NCBI RefSeq assembly: GCF_037963835.1
Contig: NZ_CP150145.1
Coordinates: 2,232,001 to 2,296,000, forward strand
Length of the DNA stretch: 64,000 nucleotides
Reading direction: 5' to 3'
DNA from: Paenibacillus sp. FSL H8-0332
GTDB lineage: Bacteria > Bacillota > Bacilli > Paenibacillales > Paenibacillaceae
Position numbers and translations under genes: made by a program. This document shows, in pieces, positions 25,485-33,508 of the stretch. The notes below the pieces were generated by a model. That model had not been told where the DNA came from. It did no database searches and saw only the letters and a program-made list of their open reading frames with translations. Numbering within the stretch: position 1 is the first letter of the stretch; the number at the start of each line of letters is the position of its first letter.

Positions 25485-26585
25485 ATGGTGCAGATCATTT
25501 ATTCACCGTCAAAATACATTCAGGGCAGCGGAGAGATTGCCAGACTGGGCGGTTACTGCCTGCAAATGGGGGCTAAGGGGGCGTATGCCATAGTAGATCC
25601 TTATATTCTCTCAAGGTATGGGCAAGAGATTAAGGACGGCTTCGCGGCTGAGCAGCTTCCCTTGATGCTGCGTGAATTCCAAGGGGAATGCAGCCTGGTG
25701 CAGGTAGAGCAGATCGTAGCTGAGCTGGATAGGGGACAGGTGGGGACCATCGTAGGGATTGGCGGCGGCAAAACCCTGGATACAGCCAAGGCCGTCAGCC
25801 ATTTCGCTGACTTGCCGGTGATGCTGGTGCCGACTGTCGCTTCAACAGATGCACCTTGCAGCGCCTTGGCGGTTCTCTATACCGACTCTGGAGAGTTTGA
25901 CCGGTATCTGCCGCTGCGCCGCAGCCCGGATCTGGTGGTTGCAGATGTGGCGATCATTGCAGGTGCCCCCGTAAGATTGCTGGCCGCCGGGATGGGCGAT
26001 GCCATGTCCACCTACTATGAAGCCCGGGCTTGCAGCCGGTCGGGAGCAGTAACCAGCACCGGAGGGACAGGGACGCTGGCGGCTCTCGCCCTGGCCCGTA
26101 CCTGCCTGGATACACTGCTTACGGATGGGGAGCAAGCGCTGAAGGATGCCGGCGAGGGCCGTGTCACGGCTGCCCTTCATCACATCGTCGAAGCGAATAT
26201 CTATCTCAGCGGCATCGGATTCGAGAGCGGAGGCTTGGCCGCCGCCCATGCCATTCATAACGGGCTGACGCTGCTGGAGGAGTGCAAGCCTATGCTGCAC
26301 GGGGAAAAGGTCGCTTTTGCTACACTGGTGCAGCTGATTCTGGAGGATGCAGAAGAGGCGGAGATTGCCGGAGTCGTGGAGTTCTGCCGGATGGCAGGCC
26401 TGCCTGTGACCCTGGCGGAGCTGGGACTGGAAGGAGTGGAGCAGGGCCGGCTGCTGCAGGCTGCCGAAGCCAGCTGTAACCTGGAGAATAGTCCGATGGG
26501 CAATATGCCTTTTGCCGTGACACCGCAGCAGGTGCTGAAGGCTATGCTTGACGCTGACAGACGCGGAGCTGGAGTAATGACATAG
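25485..26585 (+). CDS. gldA: Glycerol dehydrogenase
   Basis: A 366-residue iron-type (zinc-dependent) alcohol dehydrogenase, the usual length for GldA. Diagnostic segments are IVGIGGGKTLDTAKAV for NAD binding, VPTVASTDAPCSALAVLYT, and the metal ligands in GMGDAMSTYYEA (Asp), AAAHAIHNGL (His) and MLHGEKVAF (His). It oxidises glycerol to dihydroxyacetone with NAD. It follows merR by 10 bp and so should be expressed from the MerR-type promoter at 24927, together with the divergent SDR. Confidence 0.93.
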   Translation: MVQIIYSPSKYIQGSGEIARLGGYCLQMGAKGAYAIVDPYILSRYGQEIKDGFAAEQLPLMLREFQGECSLVQVEQIVAELDRGQVGTIVGIGGGKTLDTAKAVSHFADLPVMLVPTVASTDAPCSALAVLYTDSGEFDRYLPLRRSPDLVVADVAIIAGAPVRLLAAGMGDAMSTYYEARACSRSGAVTSTGGTGTLAALALARTCLDTLLTDGEQALKDAGEGRVTAALHHIVEANIYLSGIGFESGGLAAAHAIHNGLTLLEECKPMLHGEKVAFATLVQLILEDAEEAEIAGVVEFCRMAGLPVTLAELGLEGVEQGRLLQAAEASCNLENSPMGNMPFAVTPQQVLKAMLDADRRGAGVMT

Positions 26586-26714
26586 ATGCCGATAGGCCGC
26601 CCGTGCCGCTTCCGCCGCCCATTGTTAATAATTGCGTAAGCGCTCCGTACATATTTAACCTTCGTGAGCCAAACAATGAGAACAATTGTTGAATCATGAA
26701 GGAGGTGTTCCATT

Positions 26715-27632
26715 ATGAATACAAGTAATCACAGAGTGAAGCGTATCCTTCTGTATCCCTTAGCCACAGCTGTGATTATGGCAGCGGCGCTGATTCCGTC
26801 AGCCCCTTACGCAGTGACTGCTGCATCAGTAGATAAGGCACTTTCAGCACCCGCACCAGCGGATAGCAGAGGGGGCAGCGTATCCGGCAACAACCGGACA
26901 GTTGGGAACCAGCAGCAGCAGCAGGCGCTCAGCCGTGTAGCGGTCATTATCGATGATTTTGGCAACAGCATGCGCGGGACAGAGGAAATGTTCAAGCTGC
27001 CCGTCAAAATCACCGTCGCAGTCATGCCATTCCTGCGCTCCAGTGAGCAGGATGCCCGGCGCGCCCATGAGCTGGGCTTCGATGTGCTGGTCCATCTGCC
27101 GATGGAGCCGCGTCAGGGCAAGCCGGAATGGCTGGGGCCGGGGGCCGTGCTGACCAGCATGAATGACGCCGAGGTCCGGGGGCGGGTGGAAGCTGCGCTC
27201 GATAATGTGCCATACGCGATCGGCATCAATAATCATATGGGCTCCAAGGTGACCGGAGATGAACGGGTCATGGGTATTGTGCTGGAGGTCTGCAAGGAGC
27301 GAGGTCTATTCTTCGTAGATAGCCATACCAATTACCGTTCAGTCGCGGGACGGATGGCCCGGGAGCTGGGAATGCCGCCGGTGGAGAACCACATTTTCCT
27401 CGATGATGTGCATTCGGCAAGCCATGTGGCGAAGCAGATGAAGCTCGTGCAGGAACGGGCCTTGAGCCAAAAGTTCTGCGTCACCATCGGTCATGTCGGC
27501 ATCCAGGGCAAAGAGACCGCCGCGGGCATCCGCAGCGGCATTGCCGGAATGAAGGACAAGGTGCAATTCGTCGGCATCTCCGATCTGGTCCGCGAGGAAT
27601 GGAAGTGGAATTCCCGGCTTACACTTCCATAA
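26715..27632 (+). CDS. Divergent polysaccharide deacetylase family protein, secreted
   Basis: A 305-residue protein with a GAAGGAGGTG ribosome site. The N-terminal signal sequence (hydrophobic residues about 12-36) is followed by a Ser/Gly/Asn/Gln linker. The catalytic-type region begins VAVIIDDFGNSMRGTEE, then VAVMPFLRSS, DVLVHLPMEP, INNHMGS and FFVDSHTNY. These are the landmarks of the divergent polysaccharide deacetylase family (Pfam PF04748 type). It probably acts on cell-wall glycan outside the membrane, though activity of the family is poorly defined. Its end overlaps the convergent amidase gene by 14 bp. Confidence 0.88.
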   Translation: MNTSNHRVKRILLYPLATAVIMAAALIPSAPYAVTAASVDKALSAPAPADSRGGSVSGNNRTVGNQQQQQALSRVAVIIDDFGNSMRGTEEMFKLPVKITVAVMPFLRSSEQDARRAHELGFDVLVHLPMEPRQGKPEWLGPGAVLTSMNDAEVRGRVEAALDNVPYAIGINNHMGSKVTGDERVMGIVLEVCKERGLFFVDSHTNYRSVAGRMARELGMPPVENHIFLDDVHSASHVAKQMKLVQERALSQKFCVTIGHVGIQGKETAAGIRSGIAGMKDKVQFVGISDLVREEWKWNSRLTLP

Positions 27633-28428
27633 GATAGGCAGCGATCCCGTTCGCAATGGCTTCGGCGATCTCTTCCTGGCCCTTCGGTGTACAGAGCTTC
27701 TCGCGGTCAGCCGGACTGCTGACAAATCCCGCCTCAACAATCACCGTTGTGGCGGTTATTTTGTTGAGCAGGTAGAAGGGCTTGCCCCGGATAGGATCAT
27801 TCTTCATCCTGTAGAGCTGGTTGAGCTGATCCTGAATGGTCCGGGCTAGCAGGAAGCTGCGTCCTTCCTGGCGGTACAGGACGAGCGGACCATGCTTGGA
27901 CGGGGATTTCGCCCAGTTAATATGGATGCTGACCACGACATTGGCCGGAAGCGTCTCCGCCAGCTCCTTGCGCTGGGCCAGATCGCGCAGATGCCGGGAT
28001 CTGCTTCTCAGCCATAGATTCTCATCGCTGGGCGCATAGTCGCCGGTCCGGTTCAGGATCGTATCGAAGCCGTCCGCACGCAGCAGTAGAAAGAGGCGGC
28101 GTGAGATGGCGAGGGTGATGTCCTTTTCCAGAATGCTGCCGTATGAGGTTCCGCCGTCAATCCCCCCATGGCCGGCATCGATCAGAATCATCCGCTGGTC
28201 ATGGCCGAGCATATGCTGGCGCTTTTCGGGCTGCTCTGCCTGGGGATTAGTGCGGGATGCAGTTGCGTGGATCACTGCGGTGTCGCCTGCTGTAAGCAGG
28301 AGCAGAATGCTTGCTGCGGCAATGATTAGCTTAAGCCGCAGCCCGGATCTCAGCCGTGGCTGCTCTTTTGAACGGTGGGACTGGGACTGTGTAGCGGTAT
28401 GGGGCTCCAATGCTTCCGATTGTCTCAA
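27619..28428 (-). CDS. N-acetylmuramoyl-L-alanine amidase (Amidase_3, CwlD-like)
   Basis: A TTG start lies 7 bp after GGAGGT. The 269-residue product has an N-terminal membrane or signal segment (about residues 27-50). The zinc amidase motifs are ILIDAGHGGIDGG (His), LEKDITLAISRRL (Glu), VSIHINWAKS (His) and VIVEAGFVSSPADREKL (catalytic Glu). It cleaves the amide between MurNAc and the peptide stem. The size resembles CwlD, which makes muramic lactam in spore cortex. Sporulation involvement is inference. Confidence 0.88.
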   Translation of the reverse strand: MRQSEALEPHTATQSQSHRSKEQPRLRSGLRLKLIIAAASILLLLTAGDTAVIHATASRTNPQAEQPEKRQHMLGHDQRMILIDAGHGGIDGGTSYGSILEKDITLAISRRLFLLLRADGFDTILNRTGDYAPSDENLWLRSRSRHLRDLAQRKELAETLPANVVVSIHINWAKSPSKHGPLVLYRQEGRSFLLARTIQDQLNQLYRMKNDPIRGKPFYLLNKITATTVIVEAGFVSSPADREKLCTPKGQEEIAEAIANGIAAYLMEV

Positions 28429-28634
28429 GTGAATAACCTCCCTGCCGGAATAATCAACTGCTTCTTGTACTTAATGACGGATTATACAGGTGTAGTCTTG
28501 TTAGATTGTGCCTTTAGGGCCCAAATCATACGAAGCTTCGGATTCCGGTTTAGAGATCGGAGGATTGGAGCACACTATAAGCATAAGATCAAGGGGCGGG
28601 AACCCGCCAAGCACTCACCTGGGAGGTGTACGAG

Positions 28635-28829
28635 ATGGCATCCGGCGGAGATGATCTGGTGAAGTATATTACGGAGAAAGTAGTCGTCTACATTGAGAAT
28701 CCGCGCGCTGTCCATGCCAGACGGAAGGCAGAGAAGCAGCCGTGGGCGGAAAAGTGGTTCGGCACGCTGCCGCTCGCCTGGTCCGTGTGGCGCAGCAAAT
28801 GGAGCAGGGGCGGAGATAGTAAGGAGTAG
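28635..28829 (+). CDS. yqzE: YqzE family protein
   Basis: A 64-residue protein. The ATG at 28635 lies 8 bp after GGGAGGTG. DLVKYITEKVVVYIENPRAV followed by a Lys/Arg-rich stretch and KWFGTLPLAWSVW matches the small YqzE family of Bacillales, which in Bacillus lies near the comG competence genes. The function is unknown. The C-terminus is amphipathic and may associate with the membrane. Confidence 0.82.
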   Translation: MASGGDDLVKYITEKVVVYIENPRAVHARRKAEKQPWAEKWFGTLPLAWSVWRSKWSRGGDSKE

Positions 28830-28842
28830 CGATTTAGCAGTG

Positions 28843-28976
28843 AACGGGCGCTGAGCAGGATTCAGGGGTATAAGTGTACCTGAATTCGGAGAAAGCGGGT
28901 GTTGTGAGGAATTCAGGTGTATAAGTGCACCTGAATTCGGAGAAAGCGGACGCTGAGTGGGATTCAGGTGTAGAAG
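28843..28976. repeat. 51-bp tandem palindromic repeats (2 full units plus partial ends)
   Basis: Full units occupy 28860-28910 and 28911-28961, with partial copies before and after. Each begins with an imperfect inverted repeat (ATTCAGGTG, short loop, CACCTGAAT; the first unit has two changes). Each then has GGAGAAAGCGG and a variable tail. Units differ at several bases, so they are old or independently inserted. They lie downstream of yqzE in non-coding DNA and look like an interspersed intergenic palindromic element. Confidence 0.8.
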
Positions 28977-29032
28977 CAAATAGCCTTCCCTAGGAGCCGT
29001 TCAGACGGAACCGGGGAAGGCTATTTGCTTTT
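28976..29032. terminator. Strong hairpin terminator, probably bidirectional
   Basis: GCAAATAGCCTTCCC and GGGAAGGCTATTTGC form a 15-bp perfect stem followed by TTTTC. It lies between yqzE (plus) and the secreted-protein gene (minus) and directly abuts the last repeat fragment. Confidence 0.75.
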
Positions 29033-29047
29033 CACGAATAATGATCA

Positions 29048-30124
29048 CTATTGCCTGGAATCTGGAACAGAGGCTGCGCTCAGAGTTGTGTCTCCGCGCA
29101 GCGGCATTGGCGGCTTGTGGAAGGTGCCGGCCTTTTGAAGCGCTGTGAGCGGGAGGTAGCGAATCCCCCCGGCCCCGACAGCCGCATAGACCACTGCGAC
29201 TTCACTGTCTGCCGGGTCTCCGGCAGAAGTAGTCTTAAGCCAACTCTGGCTGCCTGTGATCATGAACGGCGCCCCCAGAGCATCATTATGCCCGGAAGAC
29301 TGGAAGGCAAGACTGCCCCGCTCCTTAAGCAGAGCGGTCAGGCTTGCTCCGTTCAGCGTCTTCAGCACGGGGGCGGTCAGCCACAGCAGATCGGCATACG
29401 GGTCATCCTCTCCGCCGCTCCGCAAGGCGGGCTGGGGAGCACGCGCCTGGCCCGGGCCGGAGGACAGCATGGCTGAGGCTTCCTGTGCAGCATTAAGAAC
29501 ATTCTCAGCCTGGCTCGGACTCCAGGGCAGCGTCTCCAGAACGGTAGCATTCAGATACAGCGTTTTGTTCTCCGTAGTGATTTTCCAGACAGGCAGCATT
29601 GGAGCATAGAGCGCCATAACCCCGATGGCACCTGAAGAATTAGAAGGTATCAGTCCTTGCTGCACCAGATACTGGCGCAGTTCAGTCATACTGTAAGGGA
29701 GCCCATCGGTTCCGGCTCCGTATTCGCTAAGCAGATAGCCGCCCTGATCCGCAGCGGAGATGATGAGATAGCCGATCCGCTGACCGCTGTGCATCACATT
29801 GACCAGCCAGCTGCGCGTTCCCGGGCCAAGAGGGTAGACCTCCGTGCCGGCATCCTTCCATTCCTTAAAAGGAGCATCCGCCGAGAGCTGGCTAATCGTC
29901 TGGCGGGTGAAGGCCTGCAGCGTTTCCGGCGCTGGAATCGGCTTCATCTCCAGTCCTGGAAGAACCTCCTGCGTGACGGCCTGCATCACGGTCGTTCGGC
30001 TGGCTTGTGACGCTAGCGCCTGGGGAGAGGAGGCGCTAGCAGCCAGCAGAGTCAGTCCAAGAATCAGACAGAGGAGCAGGCGGCCACGCCGCCGGGAGCC
30101 CTTCCGTCTTGCAGTGATATTCAT
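29048..30124 (-). CDS. Secreted hypothetical protein
   Basis: The ATG at 30124 was chosen; it lies 8 bp after AAAGGTGA, and an upstream in-frame GTG overlaps that site. The product is 358 residues. The signal peptide has a very basic n-region (ARRKGSRRRGR), a hydrophobic core, and a likely cleavage at ALASQA. The mature part lacks Cys and has no recognised catalytic motif. WLVNVMHSGQRIGYLIIS resembles the start of small domains that bind or hydrolyse peptidoglycan, but this is weak. Function unassigned. It forms a single-gene unit. Confidence 0.7.
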   Translation of the reverse strand: MNITARRKGSRRRGRLLLCLILGLTLLAASASSPQALASQASRTTVMQAVTQEVLPGLEMKPIPAPETLQAFTRQTISQLSADAPFKEWKDAGTEVYPLGPGTRSWLVNVMHSGQRIGYLIISAADQGGYLLSEYGAGTDGLPYSMTELRQYLVQQGLIPSNSSGAIGVMALYAPMLPVWKITTENKTLYLNATVLETLPWSPSQAENVLNAAQEASAMLSSGPGQARAPQPALRSGGEDDPYADLLWLTAPVLKTLNGASLTALLKERGSLAFQSSGHNDALGAPFMITGSQSWLKTTSAGDPADSEVAVVYAAVGAGGIRYLPLTALQKAGTFHKPPMPLRGDTTLSAASVPDSRQ

Positions 30125-30275
30125 AGGTTCAGTCACCTTTCCTGTTTAGAGGGAATTTATGCTTCTTACTGTTCATTGTAGGGGACAAGCCCTGAAAAGG
30201 CTGTTGCTTGCTGTCGCGCCAGGCGGCGGGAGTTTCGCTGTTTTTTTGCCTGCTTTTAGCGGACAAGGTCGCATT

Positions 30276-31340
30276 CTATGTGCTGCGCAGATGAAACAAT
30301 CCATACGTTACGGCAGAAACTGCAATCTGCGGCTCATACTGCCACGAGGTCTCCTGGCGGCGGCGGTTGTACTGCTCCTGGATGGCGAGGCGCTTCTCTT
30401 CTTCGGGTTCTTTCAGCAGCTCCGCGTAGTAGATGTCCACGATGCTAAGCTCCAGCTCCAATCGTTCTCGCGCTTCTTCCGCCCAGGTGTAATCCAGCAG
30501 GGCCAGCTTCGAGGTCAGATATCCCTCCAGCCGGTCGGCCCCGTCCGTAATCCCCAGCTCGAACGGCTGGACATGAATGTTCTCCGGCAGCCGGGGTGTA
30601 AGCTCCTTCGAGACCAGCCGGGCTTCAAAATCAGGGACAATTAGCCCCGAAGTCAGGGACAACGCGATGAAATGCAGCTCCTCCCGCTTCAGGTCACAGG
30701 TCATCTCGACCTTGTAGCAGACCGCCAGCCATGGCTCGTAAGCGGCCGAGAAAAGGGTGGTCCGCTGCCTGAGCCCGGGGTCCTCGAACAGCTGCAGGCA
30801 CTTGCCTTCATCCCGCGCCGCCGACCAGATCTGCCGCAGACGCTTGCTGCCGTACGTCACATCCTCCCGGCGGATCATGCCCGGTCCGATGCGCGGCAGC
30901 GCCGGAACGACGCCGAAGTACCGGGCAAGGATGCTGTCCTCCGGGGCAGCAGATACCCCGGGGGGCAGCACTCCGCCCGGAGCCGCAGCATACGCCGCGC
31001 CAAGCTCCGCCCCAGCCTCGGAATCCGCCGCCGCACCGGCCTGGCCCGGCAGCGCGTCTGCCGCTGCCGTGCGGCTTGCGCCGCCACTGCGCGAGCGTGC
31101 TGCCTGCGCGGCCAGTTCATCGTACTTCTGCGGATCGAAGACGAAGCTGAAGGACAAGGTCTCGGGATCTACACCGGTGCGCTCCACGAAGCCCCAATAA
31201 TAAGGGCGGTCCGTCAGCATCCGGTCCGCGCGGGGGGAGAGCTTCACCGTCACATGTAGCGGTGAGGATTCGAGAATGGTGCATTCGGTTGCTTCCAGAT
31301 AATCCATGACCTGCTTGCGTACTTCCAAGGGCGAGAGCAT
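30276..31340 (-). CDS. yqhG: YqhG family protein
   Basis: The ATG at 31340 lies 7 bp after GAGGTGG and overlaps the helicase stop (TGATG). The 354-residue product starts MLSPLEVRKQVMDYLEATEC, with SPRADRMLTDRPYYWGFVERTG typical of YqhG. The C-terminal half has YKVEMTCDLKREELHFIALSL and RRRQETSWQYEPQI. An Ala/Gly-rich insert at residues 82-125, in much more GC-rich code, makes it longer than the Bacillus protein. It is paired with yqhH as in Bacillus subtilis. The function is unknown. Confidence 0.85.
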   Translation of the reverse strand: MLSPLEVRKQVMDYLEATECTILESSPLHVTVKLSPRADRMLTDRPYYWGFVERTGVDPETLSFSFVFDPQKYDELAAQAARSRSGGASRTAAADALPGQAGAAADSEAGAELGAAYAAAPGGVLPPGVSAAPEDSILARYFGVVPALPRIGPGMIRREDVTYGSKRLRQIWSAARDEGKCLQLFEDPGLRQRTTLFSAAYEPWLAVCYKVEMTCDLKREELHFIALSLTSGLIVPDFEARLVSKELTPRLPENIHVQPFELGITDGADRLEGYLTSKLALLDYTWAEEARERLELELSIVDIYYAELLKEPEEEKRLAIQEQYNRRRQETSWQYEPQIAVSAVTYGLFHLRST

Positions 31341-33085
31341 CAAGGAGCCACCTCGCTTTCATCCAGATCAGCATGGGTCAGCTCGCTGAGGGTATCTCCA
31401 ATATCATCGAGACTGCTGCGCAGCTCCTCATCCGTGCGGGCTTCAAGGACGATTTTGTACAGGCTTTTCTCCAGCGACTCTTTCTTCTCGAAGCGTTCCA
31501 GAATGACATCCAGCCCGCCGATGACCATCTCGAACATGTTGATTTTCTCATGCAGCAGGTGGAGAATATGCTCTTCAATCGTCCCCTCCGTAGAGAGGTT
31601 ATAGATGACCACATCATTCTCCTGACCGAGCCGGTGGACACGGCCGATCCGCTGCTCGACCCGCATCGGGTTCCACGGCAGATCGAAATTGATCATATGG
31701 TGGCAGAACTGCAGGTTGATGCCTTCGCCCCCTGCCTCCGTGGCAATCATCACCTGGGCGCGTCCGCGGAAAAGGTCCATCATCCAGTCTTTTTTGCCGC
31801 GGTTCATTCCACCCGAGTAAGTGACACACTGCAGTCCATGCTCCCGGAAATATTGAAGCAGATACTCCTGCGTGGCGCGGTATTCCGTGAAGACGATGAC
31901 CTTTTCATTCATTTGCTGAATTAACTCCATCGTCTTCTCCGCCTTGGTATTCGTCTTGACGGTACGGATGGTCTGGAGAAGACCCATCATCCGCTCGCGC
32001 TTCGGAGAATCCGCCGGCAGCTTCTTGATCAGGTTCACAAGCGTGACGAACACAGCGTCCCGGCTGCTGCAGACTTCACGTTGAAGCGTAACCAGGGAGA
32101 GCATACTGCTGAGATTGCCGCCCGCCTCCTGATATTGGTCTTTGACAAAAGCAGTGACGCCGTCATACAATTCCTTCTCCTCTGCCGACAGAGTGAGCGG
32201 GATGTTGCGCACCTTGCGCTTGGTGAAGTTCACCGGGCCTTCGCCCCGGCGGTTGCGGATCATGACCTTGGACAGCTCGCCCCTGAGCTGGACTTCATTC
32301 TTGGGCTGGCGCTTATCGACAACGAAATTGGTGGCGAAATCGCCCTGATTCCCGAGCTGGCCAGGCTTCAGCAGCGTGATCAGATTGAACAGCTCGCCGA
32401 GATCGTTCTGCACGGGTGTGGCGGTGAGCAGCAGGCAGTATTTTTTGCGCAGCTGCTGTACAAACAGATAGTTCGTGGATTTCTTATTCTTCAGCTTATG
32501 GGCTTCGTCGATTATGAGCATGTCGTACTCCTGGCTCAGCAGCATTTCCTTATGCGGGTCACGTTTGGCGGTATCCATGGAGGCGACGACAATGTCATTG
32601 CCCCAGGAATAGGCTTTTTTTTGCGCTACGGCTGAGATCCCGAATTTGGCATTCAGCTCCCGTACCCATTGCAGGACAAGCGAGGCCGGCACCAGAATCA
32701 GAACCTTGCTCACAAGGCCCCGCACCAGATATTCTTTCAGCACCAGCCCGGCTTCTATCGTCTTGCCAAGACCAACTTCATCGGCGAGAATTGCCCGGCC
32801 CGACATTTGGAACAGCACCTTATGCGCAGTATCCAGCTGATGGGGAAGCGGGGACAGCCCGTTCAGATGCTTCATACATTGCAGCTCATCGAAGCTCGTA
32901 ACCAGGCCCGACTGCTCTCCCTGCACGGCAAGGCGGGATAACCGCCAGTCTCCCCAAGGACCGCCTTTATCGAGTCTCGATTCCAGATCATGCAGCCAGT
33001 TACGCTCAAAAGATAGAGGAACAGGCAGCAGCGGCGCAGAAGTTACGTTCTCGTGCGGCAGGGAATTGCGGAATAATTGCGTCAT
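31340..33085 (-). CDS. yqhH: YqhH, SNF2-family DEAD/DEAH-box helicase
   Basis: A 581-residue protein. Helicase motifs appear in order: DEVGLGKTIEAG (Walker A-like), IIDEAHKLKNKKS (DEAH), LLLTATPVQND, VIVFTEYRATQEY, ATEAGGEGINLQFCHHMINFDLPWNP and RIGRVHRLGQ (motif VI). These are the full SNF2/RapA-like set. It probably acts as an ATP-driven dsDNA translocase, perhaps remodelling RNA polymerase as RapA does. It is coupled to yqhG downstream. The ribosome site is GGAGGCTGCAAC. Confidence 0.9.
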   Translation of the reverse strand: MTQLFRNSLPHENVTSAPLLPVPLSFERNWLHDLESRLDKGGPWGDWRLSRLAVQGEQSGLVTSFDELQCMKHLNGLSPLPHQLDTAHKVLFQMSGRAILADEVGLGKTIEAGLVLKEYLVRGLVSKVLILVPASLVLQWVRELNAKFGISAVAQKKAYSWGNDIVVASMDTAKRDPHKEMLLSQEYDMLIIDEAHKLKNKKSTNYLFVQQLRKKYCLLLTATPVQNDLGELFNLITLLKPGQLGNQGDFATNFVVDKRQPKNEVQLRGELSKVMIRNRRGEGPVNFTKRKVRNIPLTLSAEEKELYDGVTAFVKDQYQEAGGNLSSMLSLVTLQREVCSSRDAVFVTLVNLIKKLPADSPKRERMMGLLQTIRTVKTNTKAEKTMELIQQMNEKVIVFTEYRATQEYLLQYFREHGLQCVTYSGGMNRGKKDWMMDLFRGRAQVMIATEAGGEGINLQFCHHMINFDLPWNPMRVEQRIGRVHRLGQENDVVIYNLSTEGTIEEHILHLLHEKINMFEMVIGGLDVILERFEKKESLEKSLYKIVLEARTDEELRSSLDDIGDTLSELTHADLDESEVAP

Positions 33086-33321
33086 GTTGCAGCCTCCTCC
33101 GTCGCAGTTTCATATCGAAATGCGTAGCAGTAGTATGCGCGTAAAAGAGAGATTTCATAACCTGCGGAGCATGGAATTCACAGAGGAACGCTGTAATCCG
33201 CCTTGAAAGCTTTCAGTTCCAGTGCCTGCAAAAAAGCGAGAAAGAGGGAGGAAATCAGCCTTTCTTTTCCCAATTTTCCGTTATTCCTGCCTGGGGCTGC
33301 TTTTTCAAAAAAGACCTCTAT

Positions 33322-33370
33322 CCACAACATGTGGTATAGTTTAAAAGTTAACGCACACCATATATTGTTA
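33322..33370 (+). promoter_or_regulatory. Two candidate NrdR boxes upstream of nrdJ
   Basis: ACACCATATATTGTTA (33355-33370) closely matches the NrdR-box consensus ACACWATATATWGTGT. A weaker copy, CCACAACATGTGGTAT, lies at 33322-33337. The 33-bp start-to-start spacing is about three helical turns, as expected for paired NrdR sites. NrdR represses ribonucleotide reductase genes when dATP is high. The rest of 33086-33508 shows no gene and no cobalamin riboswitch core. Confidence 0.6.
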
Positions 33371-33508
33371 CAAAAGCATGAAATTTAGCTGGTATGCGGA
33401 TTTTTTTTGGCTGTTTGTTATTGACAAAAGGAGCTTTCGCCGGACAAGCAGGCTGCGGCTGCCCAGCCGCCGGAAGCATGACCTATTATATCCTGGGAGG
33501 TTTTTCTA

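Noticed and set aside
26681..26690. AACAATTGTT palindrome before the divergent deacetylase as an operator
   Set aside because: A single short palindrome with no adjacent regulator or promoter match is too weak to call.
28843..28976. CRISPR-like array
   Set aside because: The units are tandem 51-mers without spacers, are diverged from each other, and no cas gene is nearby.
33086..33508. Cobalamin riboswitch before the B12-dependent nrdJ
   Set aside because: No B12-box-like sequence was found. NrdR-like boxes explain regulation better.
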